Origin: Leucobacter zeae
GTDB taxonomy: Bacteria > Actinomycetota > Actinomycetes > Actinomycetales > Microbacteriaceae
NCBI RefSeq assembly: GCF_016758175.1
Contig: NZ_QYAB01000001.1
Span: 1,075,162-1,139,161, forward strand
Direction: 5' to 3'
DNA length: 64,000 nt
Shown: positions 17,746 through 25,256 of the stretch, one piece after another
Layout of the letters: each line of letters starts with the position of its first letter
Position numbering within the stretch: position 1 is the first letter of the stretch
Notes under the pieces: generated by a model
What the model was told of the DNA's origin: nothing
Databases searched by the model: none
The model's input: only the letters and a program-made list of their open reading frames with translations
Program-made: the position numbers and the translations under genes

Positions 17746-17924
17746 GGCTGCTCCGTTTCTCGAGGGCCGCGCCTTTGCGACCGCACGCCTCCACTGTGCC
17801 ACGTTTCGCGCTGACCAGGAAACCGGAGCGGCCGCCGATCCGCGTCATTCAGTCGGATTCCGGGCGAATCGACCCGCGTCCGGGGGACGCGACACGCCAG
17901 GGATCCCGGATCTGCGGGGCCGAT

Positions 17925-17954
17925 TTGCGCAGGGGGCGAAAATCGTCGTAGTAT
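17925..17954 (+). promoter_or_regulatory. Promoter of tRNA cluster
   Basis: TTGCGC (17925-17930) and TAGTAT (17949-17954) are separated by 18 bases, a good actinobacterial housekeeping promoter ending 31 bases before tRNA-Glu. Confidence 0.6.
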
Positions 17955-17985
17955 TACATCTCGTTGGCAAGCGAGAAATCGCCCC

Positions 17986-18058
17986 GGCCCCATCGTTTAG
18001 CGGCCTAGGACACCGCCCTTTCACGGCGGCAGCACGGGTTCGAATCCCGTTGGGGTCA
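17986..18058 (+). tRNA. tRNA-Glu (anticodon TTC)
   Basis: 73 nt cloverleaf: acceptor GGCCCCA pairs with TGGGGTC (one G-T), anticodon loop CTTTCAC gives TTC, T-arm contains GGTTCGAATCC. The 3' CCA is not encoded. Confidence 0.95.
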
Positions 18059-18101
18059 CGATCCGATCGGGTCACCAATATACAATTGAACACACACATA
18101 T

Positions 18102-18175
18102 GGCCCTGTGGCGCAGTTGGTTAGCGCGCCGCCCTGTCACGGCGGAGGTCGCGGGTTCAAGTCCCGTCAGGGTCG
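18102..18175 (+). tRNA. tRNA-Asp (anticodon GTC)
   Basis: 74 nt cloverleaf: acceptor GGCCCTG pairs with CAGGGTC, anticodon loop CTGTCAC gives GTC, T-arm GGGTTCAAGTCCC, discriminator G as expected for Asp. It follows tRNA-Glu by 43 bases. The 3' CCA is not encoded. Confidence 0.95.
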
Positions 18176-18187
18176 CAAGATGATGTG

Positions 18188-18211
18188 GAGCCCTTCCATT
18201 CGGAAGGGCTC
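18188..18211. terminator. Hairpin after tRNA-Asp
   Basis: GAGCCCTTCC (18188-18197) pairs exactly with 18202-18211 around a four-base loop ATTC, 13 bases after tRNA-Asp. It is probably a terminator or processing hairpin separating tRNA-Phe. Confidence 0.7.
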
Positions 18212-18244
18212 CCGTCGTCTCGGGCTCTCGCCATGTGAGTGCCT

Positions 18245-18317
18245 GGCTCTGTAGCTCAGTTGGTAGAGCGCACGACTGAAAATCGTGAGGTCACGGGATC
18301 GACGCCCGTCGGAGCCA
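18245..18317 (+). tRNA. tRNA-Phe (anticodon GAA)
   Basis: 73 nt cloverleaf: acceptor GGCTCTG pairs with CGGAGCC (one wobble), anticodon loop CTGAAAA gives GAA. The T-loop reads ATCGACG, so position 54 is A instead of the usual T. The 3' CCA is not encoded. Confidence 0.93.
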
Positions 18318-18341
18318 CTGCGGGAGTATTACGCCCGCTCC

Positions 18342-18374
18342 GAACCCCCGCAAGGCTTCTACTTGCGGGGGTTC
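18342..18374. terminator. Terminator after tRNA-Phe
   Basis: A 13-bp perfect stem (18342-18354 with 18362-18374) around a seven-base loop, 24 bases after tRNA-Phe. Confidence 0.8.
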
Positions 18375-18493
18375 ACTTGTGTGCGCGGCGAATGCTGCGA
18401 AGATCGCCGCGCTCTTTTCCACTCGGGGAATCGGGCCCGTCGGTGACGGTGACTCGGGCTAGGCTGCATGCGAGGCCGAGGGACGGAGATCGT

Positions 18494-19093
18494 ATGGGAT
18501 GGTTCGACCGCTTCCGGAAGCGCGCAACGGAGCCCGCGCGCGACGCTGCGCCGGAGCCCGCCGCCGAGCGCATCGACTTCACACCCCTCGTCGAGATGGC
18601 GGCGATCATCACTCGTGATGACCCGCGGGTCGCCGAGGACATCGCGCTGCTGGTGGCGGATCCCGGCGAGTTCCGATCGCGGCACGAAACCTGGTTCGAC
18701 GAGATGAGCTATCCCTGGCCGGACAGCCCAGGCAGTGAAGACATGCTCTTCGTGTTCGCGTACTGGCTCGTCGGCTACGAGACGCCGCACGCGTACGGCG
18801 TGTACATCGACTGGAAGGAAGCTCCGGGAGACATCGTCTGGCAACTGCAGCCCGTGCTCACCAGCCTCGGCGTTGCGATCGATGTTTCGGGCGAGCGTTT
18901 CGACGAGTCCGAGGGCGACACCTGGAGCGCGCTGGTGCGAATCGCGCAGCGCCTCGAGGCGGCGGGTTGCACGCTCGCGATCATCGACACCATGAGCGAC
19001 TGCTACCACCTCTACGTCGTGCCGAGCGCGAGCTATCCGCGACTCGTCGCGCTCGCCGAGTCGGTGCGGTTCAGGGTGTATGCGCCGGGCTAG
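18494..19093 (+). CDS. DUF6630-like hypothetical protein
   Basis: 199 residues, no membrane segment. The region DPGDIVWQLQ-like segment after YIDWKEAP and the WLVGYETPHAYGVYIDWK stretch resemble the DUF6630 family as I remember it; its function is unknown. The first 30 residues are basic then Ala/Pro-rich (MGWFDRFRKRATEP). ATG 18494 is preceded by GACGGAGAT; the frame is open 85 codons further upstream into tRNA-Phe, which rules out a longer start. A HEAT-repeat-like gene follows 61 bases later. Confidence 0.65.
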   Translation: MGWFDRFRKRATEPARDAAPEPAAERIDFTPLVEMAAIITRDDPRVAEDIALLVADPGEFRSRHETWFDEMSYPWPDSPGSEDMLFVFAYWLVGYETPHAYGVYIDWKEAPGDIVWQLQPVLTSLGVAIDVSGERFDESEGDTWSALVRIAQRLEAAGCTLAIIDTMSDCYHLYVVPSASYPRLVALAESVRFRVYAPG

Positions 19094-19154
19094 GGCGGTT
19101 GCGCACCGCGTTCGCCCGAAGCCCGGCGGGGCCCGCCACGCGTAGAATCCAGAG

Positions 19155-19799
19155 ATGGCCACCTGGGAGCGCGCCGCACGTACGGAAGCAGAGTTCGTCG
19201 CATGGGCGGAGGAGATCCGCGGGGGCTCCGGGGGAGAGATGCCCTTCGTCTGGGCGATCATGCGCAGTCCCTGGGTGTCGCTGCACTGGGCGCTGATCCA
19301 GGATCCGTCTCTGGACGCGGGCTTTCGCCGGAGCCTCAAGACCCGATTCCCGGAGCACGGCGAGTCCGCGCGCGACTTCCTGCTCGAGCTCGTCGCGACC
19401 GGGGCGGGCGCCGACGAGCACGCGGGCGACGCGGTGCTGATGCTCGCGAGGCTGTGCGACCCGCTGCTCAACGGACTCTCGGGGCATCGCGACGTGCGAG
19501 ACCTCGCGGTGCGACTCCTCGAGGCGGAGGATTCGTCGCCGCGCCGATCGTCGCTGATCGCGCTCGGCTGGGTGGGGGAGCGGGAGGACGTCGACGTGCT
19601 GGCCCGGTGCATGCGCATCGATCCGGATCCGGAATGCCGCGTCGCCGCGGGCGGCGCGCTGGTGCAGCTCCTCGAGAGGCATCCCGACGATCGAGTCAGG
19701 GCGTCGGTCGAGCGTGGGCTGCGGCTCGGGATCGCGCACGAGCGGGAGCCGCAGGTGCGCGCGGCGGTCGCCGAGGCGCTCGAACAGATCGTGGAGTAG
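19155..19799 (+). CDS. HEAT-repeat-like alpha-helical protein
   Basis: 214 residues, entirely helical in character. From about residue 85 there are repeated pairs of helices with the HEAT/armadillo spacing (SSLIALGWVGEREDVDVLAR, RVAAGGALVQLLERHPDD, QVRAAVAEALEQI). Such proteins serve as binding scaffolds; no enzyme motif is present. ATG 19155 lies six bases after TAGAAT (19143-19148), indicating a leaderless transcript separate from the gene before it. The partner is unknown. Confidence 0.7.
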   Translation: MATWERAARTEAEFVAWAEEIRGGSGGEMPFVWAIMRSPWVSLHWALIQDPSLDAGFRRSLKTRFPEHGESARDFLLELVATGAGADEHAGDAVLMLARLCDPLLNGLSGHRDVRDLAVRLLEAEDSSPRRSSLIALGWVGEREDVDVLARCMRIDPDPECRVAAGGALVQLLERHPDDRVRASVERGLRLGIAHEREPQVRAAVAEALEQIVE

Positions 19800-19846
19800 C
19801 CGGGGTCGAGGCCCCGAGCCCCTGAGCCCCTGAGCCCCGCGGCCCG

Positions 19847-20812
19847 TCAGCCGGCCCGCCGTGCGAGCTTGTGTGCGTACATCCTGCGATCCGCGAGCTC
19901 GAGCGCGGCGTCGAGCGGCACGATCCCCGGCTCCGCGGCGGCGACCCCGATCGAGGCGCGCACCCCGGCACGGTCGAGGGCGCGCGCGAACTCGGCGGCG
20001 GCCGCTTCGGACTGCGCCGGGGAGATGCCGTTCGCGAGGATCGTGAACTCGTCGCCGCCGTACCGCGCGACGTGCGCGCCGGGCGCGCAGGCCCGCCGCA
20101 GCGCGTCGGCGGCCCGTGCGATGAGCCGGTCGCCGGCGGCGTGCCCCTCGGAGTCGTTGACCCGCTTGAGACCGTCGAGGTCGACGACCGCCACCGCCAC
20201 GGGGTCGCCGAACGCGTCGAGGCGCTCCTGGGCATCGGCGATGAGGCCGTCCCAGCCGCGCCGGTTCAGCACCCCGGTGAGCGCGTCCGTGTGCGCGAGG
20301 ACCTCGGTGAGCTCCACCCGGCGGCGCTCGCGGTCGATGGCCCGGGCCAGTACGAGCTGCGTCGTGAGGAGCTCGCTCAGCATGCGCACGAGCGGCTCGT
20401 CCACCTGCTCGTCGTCGCGGAGCGGTGCCGGCCGTACGCCGCACAGGATCCCGAACTCCCCGTCGCGGTCATCGCCGATCGTGAAGCCGGCGTAGGCTCC
20501 GACCTGCTCCGCCGCGTCGAGGTCGGCGTAGTCCGCGTCGGCACGCGCGTCACGCACGACGTGGGCGGCCCCGGCCGACATGCGGCTGCAGAACGACTCC
20601 TGCCAGTCGACGCGGTCGCCGACCGAGAGCACCTGATCGTGGCGCACGTGGAGGTGGACCTGCTCGCCGCCCGACACCCGCGAGACCGACCAGTCCGTCA
20701 GCGGAGTGTTCCGCTTGAGGTACTCGACGACGCGCTCGGCGGATTCGGTGAACGAGCGCGCTCCGTTCAGGGGAGGCGTCGGGGTGTTCCCGGGCCGGTC
20801 CGCATCCTGCAT
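19847..20812 (-). CDS. GAF-GGDEF diguanylate cyclase
   Basis: 321 residues. Residues about 20-145 look like a GAF sensor domain; the C-terminal ~165 residues are a GGDEF domain with the active-site motif YGGDEF at 251-256, so synthesis of cyclic di-GMP from two GTP is expected. The RxxD inhibitory site normally found just upstream of the motif is not present, so product inhibition through that site is unlikely. No membrane segment is visible; the enzyme is probably cytosolic. No EAL or PilZ gene is nearby. Confidence 0.88.
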   Translation of the reverse strand: MQDADRPGNTPTPPLNGARSFTESAERVVEYLKRNTPLTDWSVSRVSGGEQVHLHVRHDQVLSVGDRVDWQESFCSRMSAGAAHVVRDARADADYADLDAAEQVGAYAGFTIGDDRDGEFGILCGVRPAPLRDDEQVDEPLVRMLSELLTTQLVLARAIDRERRRVELTEVLAHTDALTGVLNRRGWDGLIADAQERLDAFGDPVAVAVVDLDGLKRVNDSEGHAAGDRLIARAADALRRACAPGAHVARYGGDEFTILANGISPAQSEAAAAEFARALDRAGVRASIGVAAAEPGIVPLDAALELADRRMYAHKLARRAG

Positions 20813-20923
20813 GCCGCTCGTCCTCTCTCAGCGTCGTTCCCGCCGTCGTCGGGCCCCGATCGGGCCGGTTCGCGCGTCGTGGTGCACGGTGCGGGGCGCG
20901 TCGCGGCCGCACCGGCCTGCCGA

Positions 20924-21418
20924 TCAGCCTAGCGATCGCGGTGCCGCGCGTGGGGGACGAGAGCGGGCTCGCAGGGCGATCCACTCGACGAGGAGCCAGA
21001 GCCAGCCGCCCAGCCAGAGCAGCGCGGCCGGGACGACGAGCGTCATGGACAGATCCGATCCGCCGGCGGTCGACGATATGCCGAGCATTTCCGTGAGCAG
21101 CGAGCCGTAGGTGCCGTCATCCCCGCCGTCCACGATGAGGCTCGCGACGAGGACGACTCCGGCCGAGGTGAGCCAGGCGGCCAGGATCCCGCGCCCGGCA
21201 TCCGGCTCCCGCGTGAACACTCCGCGCGCCGCGAACATGCCGTTGATCGCGATCACGATCTGCAGCGCGTATCCGATCAGCAGCGGAATCCCGGCGAGGA
21301 ATGCGGCGAACATCATCCAGCCCGGGTAGACCGAGAGCTTCACGACGACGGCGAGCGGCGGAGCGAGGATCAGGACCCAGGCTGCGGCGATGGCCTGGCC
21401 GCGACGGGGTGTGCGCAT
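20924..21418 (-). CDS. Putative membrane protein
   Basis: 164 residues with four hydrophobic segments (about 9-27, 33-58, 75-95 and 125-150) separated by short polar loops, and a basic C-terminal tail (RARSRPPRAAPRSLG). I do not recognise the family. ATG 21418 was chosen because the residues upstream are Arg/Pro-rich non-family sequence. Neighbours (diguanylate cyclase on one side, iron-permease-like gene on the other) give no clear function. Confidence 0.65.
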   Translation of the reverse strand: MRTPRRGQAIAAAWVLILAPPLAVVVKLSVYPGWMMFAAFLAGIPLLIGYALQIVIAINGMFAARGVFTREPDAGRGILAAWLTSAGVVLVASLIVDGGDDGTYGSLLTEMLGISSTAGGSDLSMTLVVPAALLWLGGWLWLLVEWIALRARSRPPRAAPRSLG

Positions 21419-21473
21419 ACCGCGAGTGTGCCATACGGGGGCGGGATCGGCGAGGTCGAACCTCAGCGGGGGA

Positions 21474-21905
21474 TCAGCCGGCGTCGGGCGGCTCGACCGG
21501 GCGTCGCGCGCGCGTGCTCTCTCGGGTCTCGAGGCCGACCGCCTCACGGAGCTCCTCCGCGTCGCGCTCGTTGGCCGTTTCGTGCATCAGGTCGCTCAGG
21601 GCGTCGGCGATCGCGTTGAGCTTGTGCTGCACGGCTTGGTCTGCTCGCGTCTGGCTGTTCTGCAGCAGCGCGACCGAGAGGAACGTCACGATCGTCGTCA
21701 CCGTGTTGATGATGAGCTGCCAGGTGTCGACGCTGTCGAAGAGGAGGATCGAGGGCACCCAGACCACCACCAGGGCGACGCAGAAGCAGAAGAACCATGC
21801 CCGGCTCGCGAGCTTCGAGGCCGACTCGGCGAATCGGTCGAAGGCACCGAGGCGGCCGGTGATGTCGCTCGGCATCACCCCGGTGGGGCGTTCGCGCCGA
21901 TGCAT
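21474..21905 (-). CDS. Low-affinity iron permease family protein
   Basis: 143 residues with two membrane helices (about 37-57 and 66-86) followed by a helical region containing QNSQTRADQAVQHKLNAI and a run of acidic residues. This is the pattern of the bacterial low-affinity iron permease (pfam-type Iron_permease) family, small proteins whose transport role in bacteria is not well established. The gene starts with ATG 21905 and is 21 bases after the next gene on the same strand. The last 25 residues are Arg/Pro-rich and variable. Confidence 0.75.
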   Translation of the reverse strand: MHRRERPTGVMPSDITGRLGAFDRFAESASKLASRAWFFCFCVALVVVWVPSILLFDSVDTWQLIINTVTTIVTFLSVALLQNSQTRADQAVQHKLNAIADALSDLMHETANERDAEELREAVGLETRESTRARRPVEPPDAG

Positions 21906-21926
21906 GACCCCTCCGATCCCGTCCGA

Positions 21927-22151
21927 TCAGTAGTGGGAGGGCGGATCGCTCGCGGGGAACGACCCCTCGCCCCACTCGTCGGCGACCTCGTCCGCGTGGT
22001 CGGGATCGACCGCGGTGCTGCCGGGACGCTCCGCGACGTCCTCGCGGGCCTCGTCGGGAACCTCCGTCGCTCGCTTCTCGCGGGCGAACTCCTCATCGCC
22101 GGGCTCCTCGCCCGGGTTCGCCGTGGTTCCGGAGTCGTGCTCGTTCGTCAT
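21927..22151 (-). CDS. Small acidic hydrophilic protein
   Basis: 74 residues, highly acidic and probably disordered. It ends in WGEGSFPASDPPSHY, a motif I have seen at the C terminus of many small actinobacterial and proteobacterial proteins of unknown function. ATG 22151 (MTNEHDSGTT) has a GGGAGCGA-like site upstream; a longer in-frame start 17 codons earlier lacks support. It precedes the iron-permease-like gene by 21 bases and is likely cotranscribed. A stress role is only inference. Confidence 0.65.
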   Translation of the reverse strand: MTNEHDSGTTANPGEEPGDEEFAREKRATEVPDEAREDVAERPGSTAVDPDHADEVADEWGEGSFPASDPPSHY

Positions 22152-22369
22152 CGTGTCGCTCCCTTCGCCTGGCGATGGTCCGGCGACGGGCGCGTCGTGC
22201 ACGCCGCCGAGCCATCGAGATCAACGATCGCCCGAACGCTCCTGCAGCGGGAGGGGGTTGCCTCGACCCCAGCCGACCGTGTATCGCGCTACGGAACTCG
22301 CGCCGGCGCCTGCGGGGGCGCGATCGCGTCCCGCGGGCTCGACCTTCCGGTCGGGTCGGGAGGTCGCGG

Positions 22370-22642
22370 TCACGCCTCTGCGGGTGCGAGCGGCGCGTCC
22401 TGCTGCGGGCAGCGCAGGTGCGTGGGCTTGCCCGGGCCGCCTCGTTCGATCCGGTGATCCCGCATGAGTTCGGAGCAGACCGGGCACCGCGGATTCGCGG
22501 GCGGCACGTACGGGGGCTCGTTGGGGTCGCCGAGCTGGGACGTTCCCTCGAACTGGTAGAAGAAGCGGCGCCACGCGGCGAAGAAGCCGGGTTGCCCGTC
22601 CCAGGGGGTCTCGTGCCAGAGTCGTCTTTTTCGTTTGCGCAC
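22370..22642 (-). CDS. Small protein with CPxC motif, divergent from OhrR-like regulator
   Basis: 90 residues. A hydrophobic/aromatic segment GFFAAWRRFFYQFEG is followed by RCPVCSELM and a later LRCP, which may form a minimal zinc-binding site. I do not recognise the family. The GTG start at 22642 lies seven bases after a TAGTAT -10 box (22655-22650 on this strand), so it is probably the leaderless start; an ATG further upstream at 22696 would overlap the MarR gene start. The start codon lies inside the operator palindrome 22631-22680, so the divergent regulator should control it directly. Confidence 0.6.
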   Translation of the reverse strand: MRKRKRRLWHETPWDGQPGFFAAWRRFFYQFEGTSQLGDPNEPPYVPPANPRCPVCSELMRDHRIERGGPGKPTHLRCPQQDAPLAPAEA

Positions 22643-22680
22643 AAACAAAATACTAGCACGTTTTGTTTGTGCGCAAACGA
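22631..22680. promoter_or_regulatory. Operator palindrome and divergent promoters of OhrR-like regulator
   Basis: A 20-base AT-rich arm (22631-22650) is perfectly repeated in inverted form at 22661-22680 around a 10-base spacer. Within each arm TTTGYGCRCAAA is itself a dyad, so the region offers two binding sites. -10 boxes TAGAAT (22683-22688, rightward) and TAGTAT (22655-22650, leftward) lie beside or inside it. Confidence 0.8.
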
Positions 22681-22694
22681 GATAGAATCGAAGC

Positions 22695-23141
22695 ATGAAC
22701 AGGCTCCCCGACGACGCCCTCGAGCTCGATCGCCAGGTGTGCTTCGCGCTCGCCGTCGCCAGCCGGAGCGTCATCGGCGTCTACCGTCCGATCCTCGAAC
22801 CGCTCGGGCTCACCCACCCGCAGTACCTCGTGATGCTGGCGCTGTGGGGCGACGTTCCGCTGCGATTCCGCGAGATCGCGGACATGCTGCGCATGGATCC
22901 CGCGACCCTGTCGCCGATCGTCAAGCGGCTCGAGCACTCCGGGCTCATCGAGCGAGCTGCCGTCGACGGCGACGAACGCACGTTCAGCCTGGCCCCCACC
23001 GAGGCCGGTCTGGCGCTGCGGGAGCGGGCGCTCGACGTGCCGCCCGCGGTGATCGACCGGCTCGGGATCCCGGTCGAGCGGCTGATGGCGCTCCGCGACG
23101 AGCTGAGCCTCGTCATCGACGCCGTGGATCGCCCGGCCTGA
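22695..23141 (+). CDS. MarR-family regulator, OhrR-like
   Basis: 148 residues, standard MarR winged helix. The N-terminal LDRQVCFALAVASRSVIG and the LTHPQYLVMLALWGD segment closely follow OhrR, the organic-hydroperoxide sensor; Cys16 matches the reactive cysteine of that family. The helix-turn-helix and wing cover about residues 55-100 (IADMLRMDPATLSPIVKRLE; DGDERTFSL). ATG 22695 lies six bases after TAGAAT. The partner peroxidase gene ohr, usually adjacent to ohrR, is not in this neighbourhood. Confidence 0.85.
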   Translation: MNRLPDDALELDRQVCFALAVASRSVIGVYRPILEPLGLTHPQYLVMLALWGDVPLRFREIADMLRMDPATLSPIVKRLEHSGLIERAAVDGDERTFSLAPTEAGLALRERALDVPPAVIDRLGIPVERLMALRDELSLVIDAVDRPA

Positions 23142-23172
23142 CCGGCCCGGTCGCAGGCTGGGAGGAGCCCTG

Positions 23173-23694
23173 ATGGACGTCACGACTGCCGCCATCGCCG
23201 CGCTACGCGCGGCGGGGTGGCGTCTCGAACCGCCCGCGGTCCCGCGCACGAGGCGGTCAGAGGGAACCGGTCCCGCGCCCGTCGACGCAGTGCACTGGGG
23301 CAGCGCATTCTCGCGACTGTCGAGCCCGGACGACGCGGTGTGGTTCCTCGCCCTCGAGGACTACGCCGGCGCTCCGGCGGGCGCGGCGGAGGCCGCCGAT
23401 GACGGCTTCACCTGGAACGCCTTCGAGAGGCTGAGCCTCGACGCCGCGGCCGGCGATCCCGAACGCGCGGCGATTCGGGCGTTCTGGGGCCGCCATCTGC
23501 CGATCCTGCTCTCGGTGCGCGGTCCGTACGCCTACCTCGCGCTGCGCGACGACGGAGTGGTCGTGTACGGCGAGGAGCCCGAGTTCGAGGAGACCGAAGA
23601 AGTGGCGCCGGACCTCGGAGCCCTGCTGCGCGAGATCGCGGATCCGCCGCGCGATCACGCGTCTCGGATTGCCCGACTGCTGCTGCGCGCCTGA
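23173..23694 (+). CDS. Hypothetical protein, SUKH (SMI1/KNR4)-like features
   Basis: 173 residues, no membrane segment. The stretch ILLSVRGPYAYLALRDDG followed by VVYGEEPEFEETEEVAP resembles the central strand-loop part of SMI1/KNR4 (SUKH) proteins, some of which are toxin immunity proteins while others are general adaptors. This resemblance is by eye and weak. It follows the OhrR-like gene by 31 bases, with AGGAG close to its ATG, and precedes the unknown operon 23764-25147. Confidence 0.6.
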   Translation: MDVTTAAIAALRAAGWRLEPPAVPRTRRSEGTGPAPVDAVHWGSAFSRLSSPDDAVWFLALEDYAGAPAGAAEAADDGFTWNAFERLSLDAAAGDPERAAIRAFWGRHLPILLSVRGPYAYLALRDDGVVVYGEEPEFEETEEVAPDLGALLREIADPPRDHASRIARLLLRA

Positions 23695-23763
23695 CGCGGA
23701 TACGCTGAGACCCGAGTGCGGTGCACGGTGCCGATGCGCATCGCCGCTGGAGTCGGAGGAACG

Positions 23764-24060
23764 ATGGGGATCGGGAGCGCAGATCGGACGTCGGGCGCTG
23801 CGGGCGTCCGGACAGAGGTGAACGGCGCCGGGGCGTTCGCGCTCGACCGCCGCTTCGACGACGAGCGGCACCTGTTCGGCGTCGAGTGGGGCGAGGACGG
23901 CTGGGAGCCGGCGGTTCCCGCTCGGCCGCGCGGCCGGAACCGGGAGGATCTCGAGCTGGCGGTCCAGCGCGCGGTCGACGACTGGATCGCCGGGCTCCTC
24001 CCCGCCGGATCGCCCGAGCGCTTCTGGCGGGTCGGCACACCTGAGGGGGAGCGGCCGTGA
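23764..24060 (+). CDS. Hypothetical protein, first gene of coupled unknown operon
   Basis: 98 residues, acidic in the middle (DRRFDDERHLFGVEWGEDGWE), with no recognised domain. GGAGGA lies close before ATG 23764, and TACGCT at 23701-23706 could be its -10 box. It overlaps the next gene by GTGA at 24057-24060, so synthesis of the two is coupled. No function can be given. Confidence 0.6.
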   Translation: MGIGSADRTSGAAGVRTEVNGAGAFALDRRFDDERHLFGVEWGEDGWEPAVPARPRGRNREDLELAVQRAVDDWIAGLLPAGSPERFWRVGTPEGERP

Positions 24061-24467
24061 GCGCCGATGCGTCCGGGCGGCTCTCGTTCCGCACGGTCTA
24101 CGGGGGACCGGGGATTCCCGGCGAGACGGTCTTCGCGCTGAAACGGCTGCAGACGGAGCTCGCGGCGGAGGACTGGGGATACGGCTACGACCTCTTCGTC
24201 ACCGTCGGAGGCGACCTCACCGTCATCGCCGCACCCACTGCGCTCCGCAGGCCCCGCGTGATGATCGGCGCCCGGAGGGTCTCGGGGGAGCTGCGCATCA
24301 GCAGCGACGACGCGATGCGCACCGCCGATCCCGAGCCGCTGCTGCGGAGTGCGGTGCTCGACGCGCTCGAAGCGTTGGCGGGACGGGTCGCCGCGCGCGA
24401 TCCGGCGTTCGACGCCCCGACCGACCGGGCGCGGATCGCCGCGCTGCGCGAGGGAGCCGGGTCGTGA
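24057..24467 (+). CDS. Hypothetical protein, second gene of coupled unknown operon
   Basis: 136 residues, no membrane segment or known motif. The segment EDWGYGYDLFVTVGGDLTVIAAP is probably a beta hairpin; the C-terminal half is helical (LLRSAVLDALEALAGRVAARD). The GTG start overlaps the previous stop, and its own stop overlaps the next GTG start (24464-24467), so the three proteins are made in fixed ratio. I do not recognise the family. Confidence 0.6.
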   Translation: MSADASGRLSFRTVYGGPGIPGETVFALKRLQTELAAEDWGYGYDLFVTVGGDLTVIAAPTALRRPRVMIGARRVSGELRISSDDAMRTADPEPLLRSAVLDALEALAGRVAARDPAFDAPTDRARIAALREGAGS

Positions 24468-25147
24468 GCCGCCCGGAACTCGTGACCTACGACGGCTTGC
24501 CCGCCGCCTCGGGCGGGGCGCACGCGATGCGGATGAGGAAGCCCTCAGCGGCGGCCGCGAAGGTCGACGCGTTCCTCGGTGCCTGCACGACGCCGGCCCG
24601 CGATTCCAGCTCGGTGCTCCGAATCCGCGCCGGAGGCGCCGAAGCGCGCTCGGAGCACTGGCGCGCGCTCGCCACCGAGATGCTCGGCGGCCCGAGCCGC
24701 ACCGAGCGCACGCATCAGGAATGGCGGGTGCGCCAGGACGGGCTGAGCGACGTGCTCGCCGCGCTCGACGCCGCGACATCCGACGACGTCACCCGCTTCG
24801 GCAGCCCGCTCGCCGCGCTCGTGCTCAGCGCGGCGGTGCGGCTGGTGGATCCGAATGACGGGGCGCCGTACGCGGGGGTCTCGGCAGAGGCCACAGGCGG
24901 GTTCGCCGTCGACGGGTACGGCAGGACCCTCGGCGCCTCGGGTGTCCGCGCCGCTTTCGGCACGACCGCATCGAGCCTGTCGCTGTGGCTGGCGTTCCCC
25001 GGCGACGTACGGCTGGATGCCGCCGCTTCCCACGTGCAGGCTCACGCTCCGGTGCGTCTCTCGGCGAAGCACTGGAGACGCTGGACGCCCGCGCGCTCCG
25101 GCGACGGCTACGGCTCCGCGCGTATTCCCTCGCCGCTCACGCGCTGA
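24464..25147 (+). CDS. Hypothetical protein, third gene of coupled unknown operon
   Basis: 227 residues, no recognised domain. It has an Ala-rich helical middle (GLSDVLAALDAATSDDVTRF) and a basic end (AKHWRRWTPARSGDGYGSARI). The coupling with the two genes before it suggests a small complex, for example with the SUKH-like protein upstream. No enzyme signature is visible. The GTG start shares bases with the preceding stop. Confidence 0.6.
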   Translation: MSRPELVTYDGLPAASGGAHAMRMRKPSAAAAKVDAFLGACTTPARDSSSVLRIRAGGAEARSEHWRALATEMLGGPSRTERTHQEWRVRQDGLSDVLAALDAATSDDVTRFGSPLAALVLSAAVRLVDPNDGAPYAGVSAEATGGFAVDGYGRTLGASGVRAAFGTTASSLSLWLAFPGDVRLDAAASHVQAHAPVRLSAKHWRRWTPARSGDGYGSARIPSPLTR

Positions 25148-25256
25148 GGTGCGCAGGCACTGAGGCCTGGGGTCTGCGGCCTGAATCGCTGAAGCGCAGC
25201 GGCGCGGAGCCCTGAACGCGCCTGCGGCGCCGCGCGCGGGCTGCCAGAATCGAGGC

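Noticed and set aside
17986..18374. tRNA cluster as integration site of a mobile element
   Set aside because: No integrase, direct repeat of a tRNA end or foreign-looking composition is seen next to the tRNAs.
22640..22696. Upstream ATG start at 22696 for the CPxC protein
   Set aside because: It would overlap the MarR start and the operator; the GTG at 22642 has a -10 box at leaderless distance.
23173..25147. A complete toxin-immunity system
   Set aside because: The SUKH resemblance is weak and no toxin, secretion or effector gene is visible, so it is kept only as a hypothesis.
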